The notes beneath the pieces are model-generated. The model did no database searches. It was given only the letters and a program-made list of their open reading frames with translations, and was not told where the DNA came from. From assembly GCF_964340395.1 (NCBI RefSeq), contig NC_135549.1:32384832-32446831 (forward strand): a stretch of 62,000 nucleotides of DNA, in the 5' to 3' direction. This document shows, piece by piece, positions 36,131-49,800 of the stretch; position 1 is the stretch's first letter; each line of letters starts with the position of its first letter. Made by a program: the position numbers and the translations under genes. The stretch is from Glandiceps talaboti (taxonomy: Eukaryota; Hemichordata; Enteropneusta; Spengelidae).

Positions 36131-36274
36131 ACTACCTTTTTAACCAATTGATTGACCCGTTGTTTCTTAAAGAGTACATGTTATGATGAGAAACTTATCG
36201 AAATGTGTCACATCACATATAAATGCAAACTCATCAATGGCACAAATTAGGACTATGGGTTTTTTCCCCCCTAG

Positions 36275-36355
36275 GTTTTTTCATTAGCACATCTGAACTA
36301 ATAAGGTTCAGTAGTTCTATAAGCATGGTGCAGTGTCTGTCCATCTGTCTGTCCA

Positions 36356-36451
<96 letters not shown>

Positions 36452-37060
36452 CGTGTGTTTGTTATGTGTGTGGACAATTTAAACTCAAAAACTGCCAGAC
36501 AGATTGCCTTGGTATATTGGTAGGGACATTACTTTTGGTATCTATTTTGGAAATTATTCAAAGCGAAATGATCACATCATAGGTATGTGATTTGGGTCAA
36601 AAAATTACTGGGCAGATTGGTCTGAAATTTGGTGGGAACGGGGTCAATAAATTCAAGAAGGACATCAAGACACATCTGTTTGAAAGAGTAAGTTTCTCCA
36701 AATTTTTACATTGATCTACTATTGTTCAGCGCCATAGAACATTACATCAGATTGGATTTTGGCACTATACAAATTGTTTTGATTGTTTGAATTCCAAAGC
36801 TACTCTGCAGATTGGGCTGAAATTTAATGGGGATGCATCTGGAGGTGTATAGATAAAGAAATATTAAGCATATAATGACCTCATCGGTTATATGCAAATT
36901 AGGTATAAAAATGCCCATAGCAACAGCCAAATTATATACGATCGTGTGTATTGTAAAGATAACAACAGGGCTGGATAGGCAACTGGATAGTCATTCAACA
37001 AATGAACACCTCTACCTAGCATGGATCAGCATTTTTTTAAAACTGTACAGTTGTGCTACA
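36275..37060. mobile_element. Interspersed repeat, copy B, with (GT)n tract
   Basis: Begins near CATCTGAACTAATAAGGTTC, then GGTGCAGTGTCTGTCC and a (GT)n run of about 90 bp at 36357-36447. Next come degenerate CAGATTG...TGAAATTTGGTGGG segments and ATGCAAATTAGG. It ends with GGATAGGCAACTGGATAG, CAAATGAACACC and TTGTGCTACAAAGCCATTGG. A LINE 3' fragment (36645-36792) has inserted in it. Confidence 0.75.
36645..36792 (+). mobile_element. LINE 3'-end fragment inside repeat copy B
   Basis: The frame reads FKKDIKTHLFE near 36650-36685, then degenerate RT-tail sequence ending GGATTTTGGCACTATACAAA and a TTGATTG run. This is the usual look of a short 5'-truncated non-LTR element 3' end of CR1/L2-like type. 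It interrupts the segment GAAATTTGGTGGGAACG of copy B. I did not find a clear target duplication. Confidence 0.55.
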
Positions 37061-37825
37061 AAGCCATTGGCACTTTTTTTCTTAATGCTCTCACTGTCTC
37101 AGTCACAGCTGTTGACAGGAAACCATTATGTTTCAATAGTTTTATAAACAAATAGGAAAAAATTGTATGCAGTCATTTGAAATATCACTATTAAACTTTA
37201 TGATCCACTTTAATAATAGCTGCTTGCTTTGTAAAATGATAGGCAATTGAGATATTTGATGCTCTATTTTGCCCTTTCTAACTTCCTTTGATGATTAGTC
37301 ACATGTCCTAATGTAATGTCTATAAATAGATTACAATCATTTAAGTGATAGGCTGCATGCAAAGCTCACAGCCAGTCAAGATTATGTGACAATTACCCTG
37401 AAGTCTTCAGTGTCTGACTACTACATGTGTGTGTGTCTGAAATCATATTCCGTTGACCTCAATGTCTGCTTAAAGGTATATTGATATTTAGGCAGTTCCT
37501 GACACTGACTGTAAACAGTAGATTGATGTCAGTCTTGAAATGATGACAAACAGCTGTTCATGCAGGCCTTGTGATGTTGGATCTTTGACACCCTAACTAA
37601 CTAAACATGAAAAGACCAACTGAAAGTGTCCAATTACTGTCTCCCATACCACCATTTCATTACAAGGGGCATTTAAGTTGCAGTCAAGGCCGTTACTTAG
37701 TTGTTTTTATTTTGTTGTAGTTTAATAATAATTCTATATTATGGACTCAGTCCAGAAAATAACAAAACCATTTAATTAAAAATTTTAGAGTCCGAAAGTG
37801 ATAAAAGGCTAGACTAAGTGTAAAA
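37061..37825. other. Intron 6 unique sequence
   Basis: Nothing recognised between interspersed repeat B and the 29-bp array. No exon with Ig or Cys-module features was found. Confidence 0.5.
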
Positions 37826-40800
37826 ATATAATAGAACCAATGCAGATTGTAGTCAAATAATAGAACCAATGCAGATTGTAGTCAAATAATAGAACCAATA
37901 CAGATTGTAGTCAAATAATAGAACCAATGCAGATTGTAGTCAAATAATAGAACCAATGCAGATTGTAGTCAAATAATAGAACCAATACAGATTGTAGTCA
38001 AATAATAGAACCAATGCAGATTGTAGTCAAATAATAGAACCACTACAGATTGTAGTCAAATAATAGAACCAATACAGATTGTAGTCAAATAATAGAACCA
38101 CTACAGATTGTAGTCAAATAATAGAACCAATACAGATTGTAGTCAAATAATAGAACCACTACAGATTGTAGTCAAATAATAGAACCAGTGCAGATTGTAG
38201 TCAAATAATAGAACCACTACAGATTGTAGTCAAATAATAGGACCACTACAGATTGTAGTCAAATAATAGAACCACTGCAGATTACAGTCAAATAATAGAA
38301 CCACTACAAATTGTAGTCAAATAATAGAACCACTACAGATTGTAGTCAAATAATAGAACCAGTACAGAATGTAGTCAAATAATAGAACCAGTGCAGATTG
38401 TAGTCAAATAATAGAACCACTACAGATTGTAGTCAAATAATAGAACCACTACAGATTGTAGTCAAATAATAGAACCAATGCAGATTGTAGTCAAATAATA
38501 GAACCAGTGCAGATTATAGTCAAATAATAGAACCAATGCAGATTGTAGTCAAATAATAGAACCAGTGCAGATTGTAGTCAAATAATAGAACCAGTGCAGA
38601 TTGTAGTCAAATAATAGAACCAGTGCAGATTGTAGTCAAATAATAGAACCAATGCAGATTGTAGTCAAATAATAGAACCAGTGCAGATTGTAGTCAAATA
38701 ATAGAACCACTACAGATTGTAGTCAAATAATAGAACCACTACAGATTGTAGTCAAATAATAGAACCAGTGCAGATTATAGTCAAATAATAGAACCAATAC
38801 AGATTGTAGTCAAATAATAGAACCAGTGCAGATTGTAGTCAAATAATAGAACCAGTGCAGATTGTAGTCAAATAATAGAACCAATACAGATTGTAGTCAA
38901 ATAATAGAACCACTACAGATTGTAGTCAAATAATAGAACCAGTGCAGATTATAGTCAAACAATAGAACCAATACAGATTGTAGTCAAATAATAGAACCAG
39001 TGCAGATTATAGTCAAATAATAGAACCAATACAGATTGTAGTCAAATAATAGAACCACTACAGATTGTAGTCAAATAATAGAACCAGTACAGATTGTAGT
39101 CAAATAATAGAACAAGTACAGATTGTAGTCAAATAATAGAACCAGTACAGATTGTAGTCAAATAATAGAACCAGTGCAGATTGTAGTCAAATAATAGAAC
39201 CACTACAGATTGTAGTCAAATAATAGAACCAATGCAGATTGTAGTCAAATAATTGAACCAGTGCAGATTGTAGTCAACTAATAGAACCAATGCAGATTGT
39301 AGTCAAATAATAGAACCAGTGCAGATTATAGTCAAATAATAGAACCAATGCAGATTGTAGTCAAATAATAGAACCAATGCAGATTGTAGTCAAATAATAG
39401 AACCAATGCAGATTGTAGTCAAATAATAGAACCAGTGCAGATTGTAGTCAAATAATAGAACCACTACAGATTGTAGTCAAATAATAGAACCAATGCAGAT
39501 TGTAGTCAAATAATAGAACCAATGCAGATTGTAGTCAAATAATAGAACCAGTGCAGATTGTAGTCAAATAATAGAACCAATGCAGATTGTAGTCAAATAA
39601 TAGAACCAGTGCAGATTATAGTCAAATAATAGAACCAATGCAGATTGTAGTCAAATAATAGAACCAGTGCAGATTGTAGTCAAATAATAGAACCAATGCA
39701 GATTGTAGTCAAATAATAGAACCAGTACAGATTGTAGTCAAATAATAGAACCAGTACAGATTGTAGTCAAATAATAGAACCACTACAAATTGTAGTCAAA
39801 TAATAGAACCAATACAGATTGTAGTCAAATAATAGAACCAATGCAGATTGTAGTCAAATAATAGAACCAATGCAGATTGTAGTCAAATAATAGAACCAAT
39901 GCAGATTGTAGTCAAATAATAGAACCAGTGCAGATTGTAGTCAAATAATAGAACCAATGCAGATTGTAGTCAAATAATAGAACCAATGCAGATTGTAGTC
40001 AAATAATAGAACCAGTGCAGATTGTAGTCAAATAATAGAACCAATGCAGATTGTAGTCAAATAATAGAACCAATGCAGATTGTAGTCAAATAATAGAACC
40101 AATGCAGATTGTAGTCAAATAATAGAACCAATGCAGATTGTAGTCAAATAATAGAACCACTACAGATTGTAGTCAAATAATAGAACCAGTGCAGATTGTA
40201 GTCAAATAATAGAACCAGTGCAGATTATAGTCAAATAATAGAACCAATGCAGATTGTAGTCAAATAATAGAACCAATGCAGATTGTAGTCAAATAATAGA
40301 ACCAGTGCAGATTGTAGTCAAATAATAGAACCAGTGCAGATTGTAGTCAAATAACAGAACCAATACAGATTATAGTCAAATAATAGAACCAATGCAGATT
40401 GTAGTCAAATAATAGAACCACTACAGATTGTAGTCAAATAATAGAACCAGTGCAGATTGTAGTCAAATAATAGAACCACTACAGATTGTAGTCAAATAAT
40501 AGAACCAGTGCAGATTGTAGTCAAATAATAGAACCACTACAGATTGTAGTCAAATAATAGAACCAATGCAGATTGTAGTCAAATAATAGAACCAATGCAG
40601 ATTGTAGTCAAATAATAGAACCACTACAGATTGTAGTCAAATAATAGAACCAATGCAGATTGTAGTCAAATAATAGAACCAATGCAGATTGTAGTCAAAT
40701 AATAGAACCAATGCAGATTGTAGTCAAATAATACAACCAATGCAGATTGTAGTCAAATAATAGAACCACTACAGATTGTAGTCAAATAATAGAACCAGTG

Positions 40801-43800
40801 CAGATTATAGTCAAATAATAGAACCAGTACAGAATGTAGTCTAATAATAGAACCAGTGCAGATTATAGTCAAATAATAGAACCACTACAGATTGTAGTCA
40901 AATAATAGAACCAATGCAGATTGTAGTCAAATAATGGAACCACTACAGAATGTAGTCTAATAATAGAACCAGTGCAGATTATAGTCAAATAATAGAACCA
41001 ATGCAGATTGTAGTCAAATAATAGAACAAGTGCAGATTATAGTCAAATAATAGAACCAATGCAGATTGTAGTCAAATAATAGAACCAATACAGATTGTAG
41101 TCAAATAATAGAACCACTACAGATTGTAGTCAAATAATAGAACCACTACAAATTGTAGTCAAATAATAGAACCAATACAGATTGTAGTCAAATAATAGGA
41201 CCACTACAGATTGTAGTCAAATAATAGAACCAGTACAGAATGTAGTCAAATAATAGAACCAATGCAGATTATAGTCAAATAATAGAACCAATGCAGATTG
41301 TAGTCAAATAATAGAACCAATGCATATTGTAGTCAAATAATAGAACTAGTACAGATTATAGTCAAATAATAGAACCAGTGCAGATTGCAGTTAAATAATA
41401 GAACCAATACAGATTATAGTCAAATAATAGAACCAGTACAGATTGTAGTCAAATAATAGAACCACTACAGATTGTAGTCAAATTATAGAACCAGTACAGA
41501 ATGTAGTCAAATAATAGAATCACTACAGATTATAGTCAAATAATAGAACCAGTACAGAATGTAGTCTAATAATAGAACCAATGCAGATTGTAGTCAAATA
41601 ATAGAACCAATGCAGATTATATTCAAATAATAGAACCAATGCAGATTGTAGTCAAATAATAGAACCACTACAGATTGTAGTCAAATAATAGAACCAGTAC
41701 AGATTGTAGTCAACTAATAGAACCAATGCAGATTGTAGTCAAATAATAGAACCAGTACAGATTGTAGTCAAATCATAGAACCACTACAAATTGTAGTCAA
41801 ATAATAGAACCAGTGCAGATTGTAGTCAAATAATAGAACCACTACAGATTGTAGTCAAATAATAGAACCAGTGCAGATTGTAGTCAAATAATAGAACCAG
41901 TGCAGATTGTAGTCAAATAATAGAACCACTACAGATTGTAGTCAAATAATAGAACCAATGCAGATTGTAGTCAAATAATAGAACCAATGCAGATTGTAGT
42001 CAAATAATAGAACCACTACAGATTGTAGTCAAATAATAGAACCAATGCAGATTGTAGTCAAATAATAGAACCAATGCAGATTGTAGTCATATAATAGAAC
42101 CAATGCAGATTGTAGTCAAATAATAGAACCAATGCAGATTGTAGTCAAATAATAGAACCACTACAGATTGTAGTCAAATAATAGAACCAGTGCAGATTAT
42201 AGTCAAATAATAGAACCAGTACAGATTATAGTCAAATAATAGAACCAATGCAGATTGTAGTCAAATAATAGAACCACTACAGATTGTAGTCAAATAATAG
42301 AACCAGTGCAGATTGTAGTCAAATAATAGAACCACTACAGATTGTAGTCAAATAATAGAACCAGTGCAGATTGTAGTCAAATAATAGAACCACTACAGAT
42401 TGTAGTCAAATAATAGAACCAATGCAGATTGTAGTCAAATAATAGAACCAATGCAGATTGTAGTCAAATAATAGAACCACTACAGATTGTAGTCAAATAA
42501 TAGAACCAATGCAGATTGTAGTCAAATAATAGAACCAATGCAGATTGTAGTCAAATAATAGAACCAATGCAGATTGTAGTCAAATAATACAACCAATGCA
42601 GATTGTAGTCAAATAATAGAACCACTACAGATTGTAGTCAAATAATAGAACCAGTGCAGATTATAGTCAAATAATAGAACCAGTACAGAATGTAGTCTAA
42701 TAATAGAACCAGTGCAGATTATAGTCAAATAATAGAACCACTACAGATTGTAGTCAAATAATAGAACCAATGCAGATTGTAGTCAAATAATGGAACCACT
42801 ACAGAATGTAGTCTAATAATAGAACCAGTGCAGATTATAGTCAAATAATAGAACCAGTACAGAATGTAGTCTAATAATAGAACCAATGCAGATTTGAATC
42901 AAATAATAGAACCAATGCAGATTGTAGTCAAATAATAGAACAAGTGCAGATTATAGTCAAATAATAGAACCAATGCAGATTGTAGTCAAATAATAGAACC
43001 AATACAGATTGTAGTCAAATAATAGAACCACTACAGATTGTAGTCAAATAATAGAACCACTACAAATTGTAGTCAAATAATAGAACCAATACAGATTGTA
43101 GTCAAATAATAGGACCACTACAGATTGTAGTCAAATAATAGAACCAGTACAGAATGTAGTCAAATAATAGAACCAATGCAGATTATAGTCAAATAATAGA
43201 ACCAATGCAGATTGTAGTCAAATAATAGAACCAATGCATATTGTAGTCAAATAATAGAACTAGTACAGATTATAGTCAAATAATAGAACCAGTGCAGATT
43301 GCAGTTAAATAATAGAACCAATACAGATTATAGTCAAATAATAGAACCAGTACAGATTGTAGTCAAATAATAGAACCACTACAGATTGTAGTCAAATTAT
43401 AGAACCAGTACAGAATGTAGTCAAATAATAGAATCACTACAGATTATAGTCAAATAATAGAACCAGTACAGAATGTAGTCTAATAATAGAACCAATGCAG
43501 ATTGTAGTCAAATAATAGAACCAATGCAGATTATATTCAAATAATAGAACCAATGCAGATTGTAGTCAAATAATAGAACCACTACAGATTGTAGTCAAAT
43601 AATAGAACCAGTACAGATTGTAGTCAACTAATAGAACCAATGCAGATTGTAGTCAAATAATAGAACCAGTACAGATTGTAGTCAAATCATAGAACCACTA
43701 CAAATTGTAGTCAAATAATAGAACCAGTGCAGATTGTAGTCAAATAATAGAACCACTACAGATTGTAGTCAAATAATAGAACCAGTGCAGATTGTAGTCA

Positions 43801-46800
43801 AATAATAGAACCAGTGCAGATTGTAGTCAAATAATAGAACCACTACAGATTGTAGTCAAATAATAGAACCAATGCAGATTGTAGTCAAATAATAGAACCA
43901 ATGCAGATTGTAGTCAAATAATAGAACCACTACAGATTGTAGTCAAATAATAGAACCAATGCAGATTGTAGTCAAATAATAGAACCAATGCAGATTGTAG
44001 TCATATAATAGAACCAATGCAGATTGTAGTCAAATAATAGAACCAATGCAGATTGTAGTCAAATAATAGAACCACTACAGATTGTAGTCAAATAATAGAA
44101 CCAGTGCAGATTATAGTCAAATAATAGAACCAGTACAGAATGTAGTCTAATAATAGAACCATTGCAGATTATAGTCAAATAATAGAACCACTACAGATTG
44201 TAGTCAAATAATAGAACCAATGCAGATTGTAGTCAAATAATGGAACCACTACAGAATGTAGTCTAATAATAGAACCAGTGCAGATTATAGTCAAATAATA
44301 GAACCAGTACAGAATGTAGTCTAATAATAGAACCAATGCAGATTTGAATCAAATAATAGAACCAATGCAGATTGTAGTCAAATAATAGAACAAGTGCAGA
44401 TTATAGTCAAATAATAGAACCAATGCAGATTGTAGTCAAATAATAGAACCAATACAGATTGTAGTCAAATAATAGAACCACTACAGATTGTAGTCAAATA
44501 ATAGAACCACTACAAATTGTAGTCAAATAATAGAACCAATACAGATTGTAGTCAAATAATAGGACCACTACAGATTGTAGACAAATAATAGAACCAGTAC
44601 AGAATGTAGTCAAATAATAGAACCAATGCAGATTATAGTCAAATAATAGAACCAATGCAGATTGTAGTCAAATAATAGAACCAATGCATATTGTCGTCAA
44701 ATAATAGAACTAGTACAGATTATAGTCAAATAATAGAACCAGTGCAGATTGCAGTTAAATAATAGAACCACTACAGATTATAGTCAAATAATAGAACCAG
44801 TACAGATTGTAGTCAAATAATAGAACCACTACAGATTGTAGTCAAATTATAGAACCAGTACAGAATGTAGTCAAATAATAGAATCACTACAGATTATAGT
44901 CAAATAATAGAACCAGTACAGAATGTAGTCTAATAATAGAACCAATGCAGATTGTAGTCAAATAATAGAACCAATGCAGATTATATTCAAATAATAGAAC
45001 CAATGCAGATTGTAGTCAAATAATAGAACCACTACAGATTGTAGTCAAATAATAGAACCAGTACAGATTGTAGTCAACTAATAGAACCAATGCAGATTGT
45101 AGTCAAATAATAGAACCAGTACAGATTGTAGTCAAATAATAGAACCACTACAAATTGTAGTCAAATAATAGAACCAGTGCAGATTGTAGTCAAATAATAG
45201 AACCACTACAGATTGTAGTCAAATAATAGAACCAATGTAGATTGTAGTCAAATAATAGAACCAGTGCAGATTGTAGTCAAATAATAGAACCAGTACAGAT
45301 TGTAGTCAAATAATAGAACCAATGCAGATTGTAGTCAAATAATAGAACCAATGCAGATTGTAGTCAAATAATAGAACCAGTACAGATTGTAGTCAAATAA
45401 TAGAACCAGTGCAGAATGTAGTCAAATAATAGAACCAGTACAGATTGTAGTCAAATAATAGAACCAATACAGATTGTAGTCAAATAATAGATCCAGTACA
45501 GATTGTAGTCAAATAATAGAACCAATGCAGATTGTAATCAAATAATTGAACCAGTACAGATTGTAGTCAAATAATAGAACCAGTGCAGATTGTAGTCAAA
45601 TAATAGAACCAGTGCAGATTGTAGTCAAATATTAGAACCAATACAGATTGTAGTCAAATAATAGAACCAGTACAGATTGTTGTCAAATAATAGAACCACT
45701 ACAGATTGTAGTCAAATAATAGAACCAGTACAGAATGTAGTCAAATAATAGAACCAATGCAGATTATAGTCAAATAATAGAACCACTACAGATTGTAGTC
45801 AAATAATAGAACCAGTACAGAATGTAGTCAAATAATAGAACCAGTGCAGATTGTAGTCAAATAATAGAACCAATACAGATTGTAGTCAAATAATAAAACC
45901 AATGCAGATTGTAGTCAAATAATTGAACCAATGCAGATTGTAGTCAAATAATAGAACCAGTGCAGATTGTAGTCAAATAATAGAACCAGTACAGATTGTA
46001 TTCAAATAATAGAACCAGTACAGATTATAGTCAAATAATAGAACCACTACAGATTGTAGTAAAATAATAGAACCAGTACAGATTGTAGTCAAATAATAGA
46101 ACCAGTACAGATTATAGTCAAATAATAGAACCAATGCAGATTGTAGTCAAATAATAGAACCAGTACAGATTATAGTCAAATAATAGAACCACTACAGATT
46201 GTAGTCAAATAATAGAACCAGTACAGATTATAGTCAAATAATAGAACCAATGCAGATTGTAGTCAAATAATAGAACCAGTACAGATTATAGTCAAATAAT
46301 AGAACCACTACAGATTGTAGTCAAATAATAGAACCAGTACAGATTATAGTCAAATAATAGAACCAGTACAGATTGTAGTAAAATAATAGAACCAGTACAG
46401 ATTGTAGTCAAATAATAGAACCAGTACAGATTATAGTCAAATAATAGAACCAATACAGATTGTAGTCAAATAATAGAACCAGTACAGATTGTAGTCAAAT
46501 AATAGAACCAATACAGATTGTAGTCAAATAATAGAACCAATGCAGATTGTAGTCAAATAATAGAACCAGTGCAGATTGTAGTCAAATAATAGAACCAGTA
46601 CAGATTGTAGTCAAATAATAGAACCACTACAGATTGTAGTCAAATAATAGAACCAGTACAGATTGTAGTCAAATAATAGAACCACTACAGATTGTAGTCA
46701 AATAATAGAACCAGTACAGAATGTAGTCAAATAATAGAACCAATGCAGATTATAGTCAAATAATAGAACCAATGCAGATTGTAGTCAAATAATAGAACCA

Positions 46801-49800
46801 ATGCAGATTGTAGTCAAATAATAGAACAAGTGCAGATTATAGTCAAATAATAGAACCAATGCAGATTGTAGTCAAATAATAGAACCAATACAGATTGTAG
46901 TCAAATAATAGAACCACTACAGATTGTAGTCAAATAATAGAACCACTACAAATTGTAGTCAAATAATAGAACCAATACAGATTGTAGTCAAATAATAGGA
47001 CCACTACAGATTGTAGTCAAATAATAGAACCAGTACAGAATGTAGTCAAATAATAGAACCAATGCAGATTATAGTCAAATAATAGAACCAATGCAGATTG
47101 TAGTCAAATAATAGAACCAATGCATATTGTAGTCAAATAATAGAACTAGTACAGATTATAGTCAAATAATAGAACCAGTGCAGATTGCAGTTAAATAATA
47201 GAACCACTACAGATTATAGTCAAATAATAGAACCAGTACAGATTGTAGTCAAATAATAGAACCACTACAGATTGTAGTCAAATTATAGAACCAGTACAGA
47301 ATGTAGTCAAATAATAGAATCACTACAGATTATAGTCAAATAATAGAACCAGTACAGAATGTAGTCTAATAATAGAACCAATGCAGATTGTAGTCTAATA
47401 ATAGAACCAATGCAGATTATATTCAAATAATAGAACCAATGCAGATTGTAGTCAAATAATAGAACCACTACAGATTGTAGTCAAATAATAGAACCAGTAC
47501 AGATTGTAGTCAACTAATAGAACCAATGCAGATTGTAGTCAAATAATAGAACCAGTACAGATTGTAGTCAAATAATAGAACCACTACAAATTGTAGTCAA
47601 ATAATAGAACCAGTGCAGATTGTAGTCAAATAATAGAACCACTACAGATTGTAGTCAAATAATAGAACCAATGCAGATTGTAGTCAAATAATAGAACCAG
47701 TGCAGATTGTAGTCAAATAATAGAACCAGTACAGATTGTAGTCAAATAATAGAACCAATGCAGATTGTAGTCAAATAATAGAACCAATGCAGATTGTAGT
47801 CAAATAATAGAACCAGTACAGATTGTAGTCAAATAATAGAACCAGTGCAGAATGTAGTCAAATAATAGAACCAGTACAGATTGTAGTCAAATAATAGAAC
47901 CAATACAGATTGTAGTCAAATAATAGATCCAGTACAGATTGTAGTCAAATAATAGAACCAATGCAGATTGTAATCAAATAATTGAACCAGTACAGATTGT
48001 AGTCAAATAATAGAACCAGTACAGATTGTAGTCAAATATTAGAACCAATACAGATTGTAATCAAATAATTGAACCAGTGCAGATTGTAGTCAAATAATAG
48101 AACCAGTACAGATTGTAGTCAAATATTAGAACCAATACAGATTGTAGTCAAATAATAGAACCAGTACAGATTGTAGTCAAATATTAGAACCAATACAGAT
48201 TGTAATCAAATAATTGAACCAGTGCAGATTGTAGTCAAATAATAGAACCAGTACAGATTGTAGTCAAATATTAGAACCAATACAGATTGTAGTCAAATAA
48301 TAGAACCAGTACAGATTGTTGTCAAATAATAGAACCACTACAGATTGTAGTCAAATAATAGAACCAGTACAGAATGTAGTCAAATAATAGAACCAATGCA
48401 GATTATAGTCAAATAATAGAACCACTACAGATTGTAGTCAAATAATAGAACCAGTACAGAATGTAGTCAAATAATAGAACCAGTGCAGATTGTAGTCAAA
48501 TAATAGAACCAATACAGATTGTAGTCAAATAATAGAACCAGTGCAGATTGTAGTCAAATAATAGAACCAGTGCAGAATGTAGTCAAATAATAGAACCAGT
48601 ACAGAATGTAGTCAAATAATAGAACCAATGCAGATTGTAGTCAAATAATAGAACCAATGCAGATTGTAGTCAAATAATAGAACCAGTACAGAATGTAGTC
48701 AAATAATAGAACCAGTGCAGATTGTAGTAAAATAATAGAACCAGTACAGATTGTATTCAAATAATAGAACCAGTACAGATTGTATTCAAATAATAGGACC
48801 ACTACAGATTGTAGTCAAATAATAGAACCACTACAGATTGTAGTCAAATAATAGAACCAGTACAGATTGTAGTCAAATAATAGAACCAGTACAGATTATA
48901 GTCAAATAATAGAACCACTACAGATTGTAGTCAAATAATAGAACCAGTACAGATTGTTGTCAAATAATAGAACCACCTCAGATTGTAGTCAAATAATAGA
49001 ACCAGTACAGAATGTAGTCAAATAATAGAACCAATGCAGATTATAGTCAAATAATAGAACCACTACAGATTGTAGTCAAATAATAGAACCAGTACAGAAT
49101 GTAGTCAAATAATAGAACCAGTACAGAATGTAGTCAAATAATAGAACCAGTGCAGATTGTAGTCAAATAATAGAACCAGTACAGATTGTAGTCAAATAAT
49201 AGATCCAGTACAGATTGTAGTCAAATAATAGAACCAATGCAGATTGTAGTCAAATAATAAAACCAATGCAGATTGTAGTCAAATAATTGAACCAATGCAG
49301 ATTGTAGTCAAATAATAGAACCAATGCAGATTGTAGTCAAATAATAGAACCAATGCAGATTGTAGTCAAATAATAGAACCAGTGCAGATTGTAGTCAAAT
49401 AATAGAACCAGTACAGATTGTAGTCAAATAATAGAACCAATGCAGATTGTAGTCAAATAATAGAACCAATACAGATTGTACTCAAATAATAGAACCAGTG
49501 CAGAATGTAGTCAAATAATAGAACCAGTACAGATTGTAGTCAAATAATAGAACCAATACAGATTGTAGTCAAATAATAGAACCAGTACAGATTGTATTCA
49601 AATAATAGAACCAATACAGATTGTAGTCAAATAATAGAACCAATGCAGATTGTAGTCAAATAATAGAACCAGTGCAGATTGTAGTCAAATAATAGAACCA
49701 GTACAGATTGTAGTCAAATAATAGAACCACTACAGATTGTAGTCAAATAATAGAACCAGTACAGATTGTAGTCAAATAATAGAACCACTACAGATTGTAG

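Noticed and set aside
36223-36582. 119-codon frame with Cys-Val repeats
   Set aside because: It is the (GT)n tract in interspersed repeat B.
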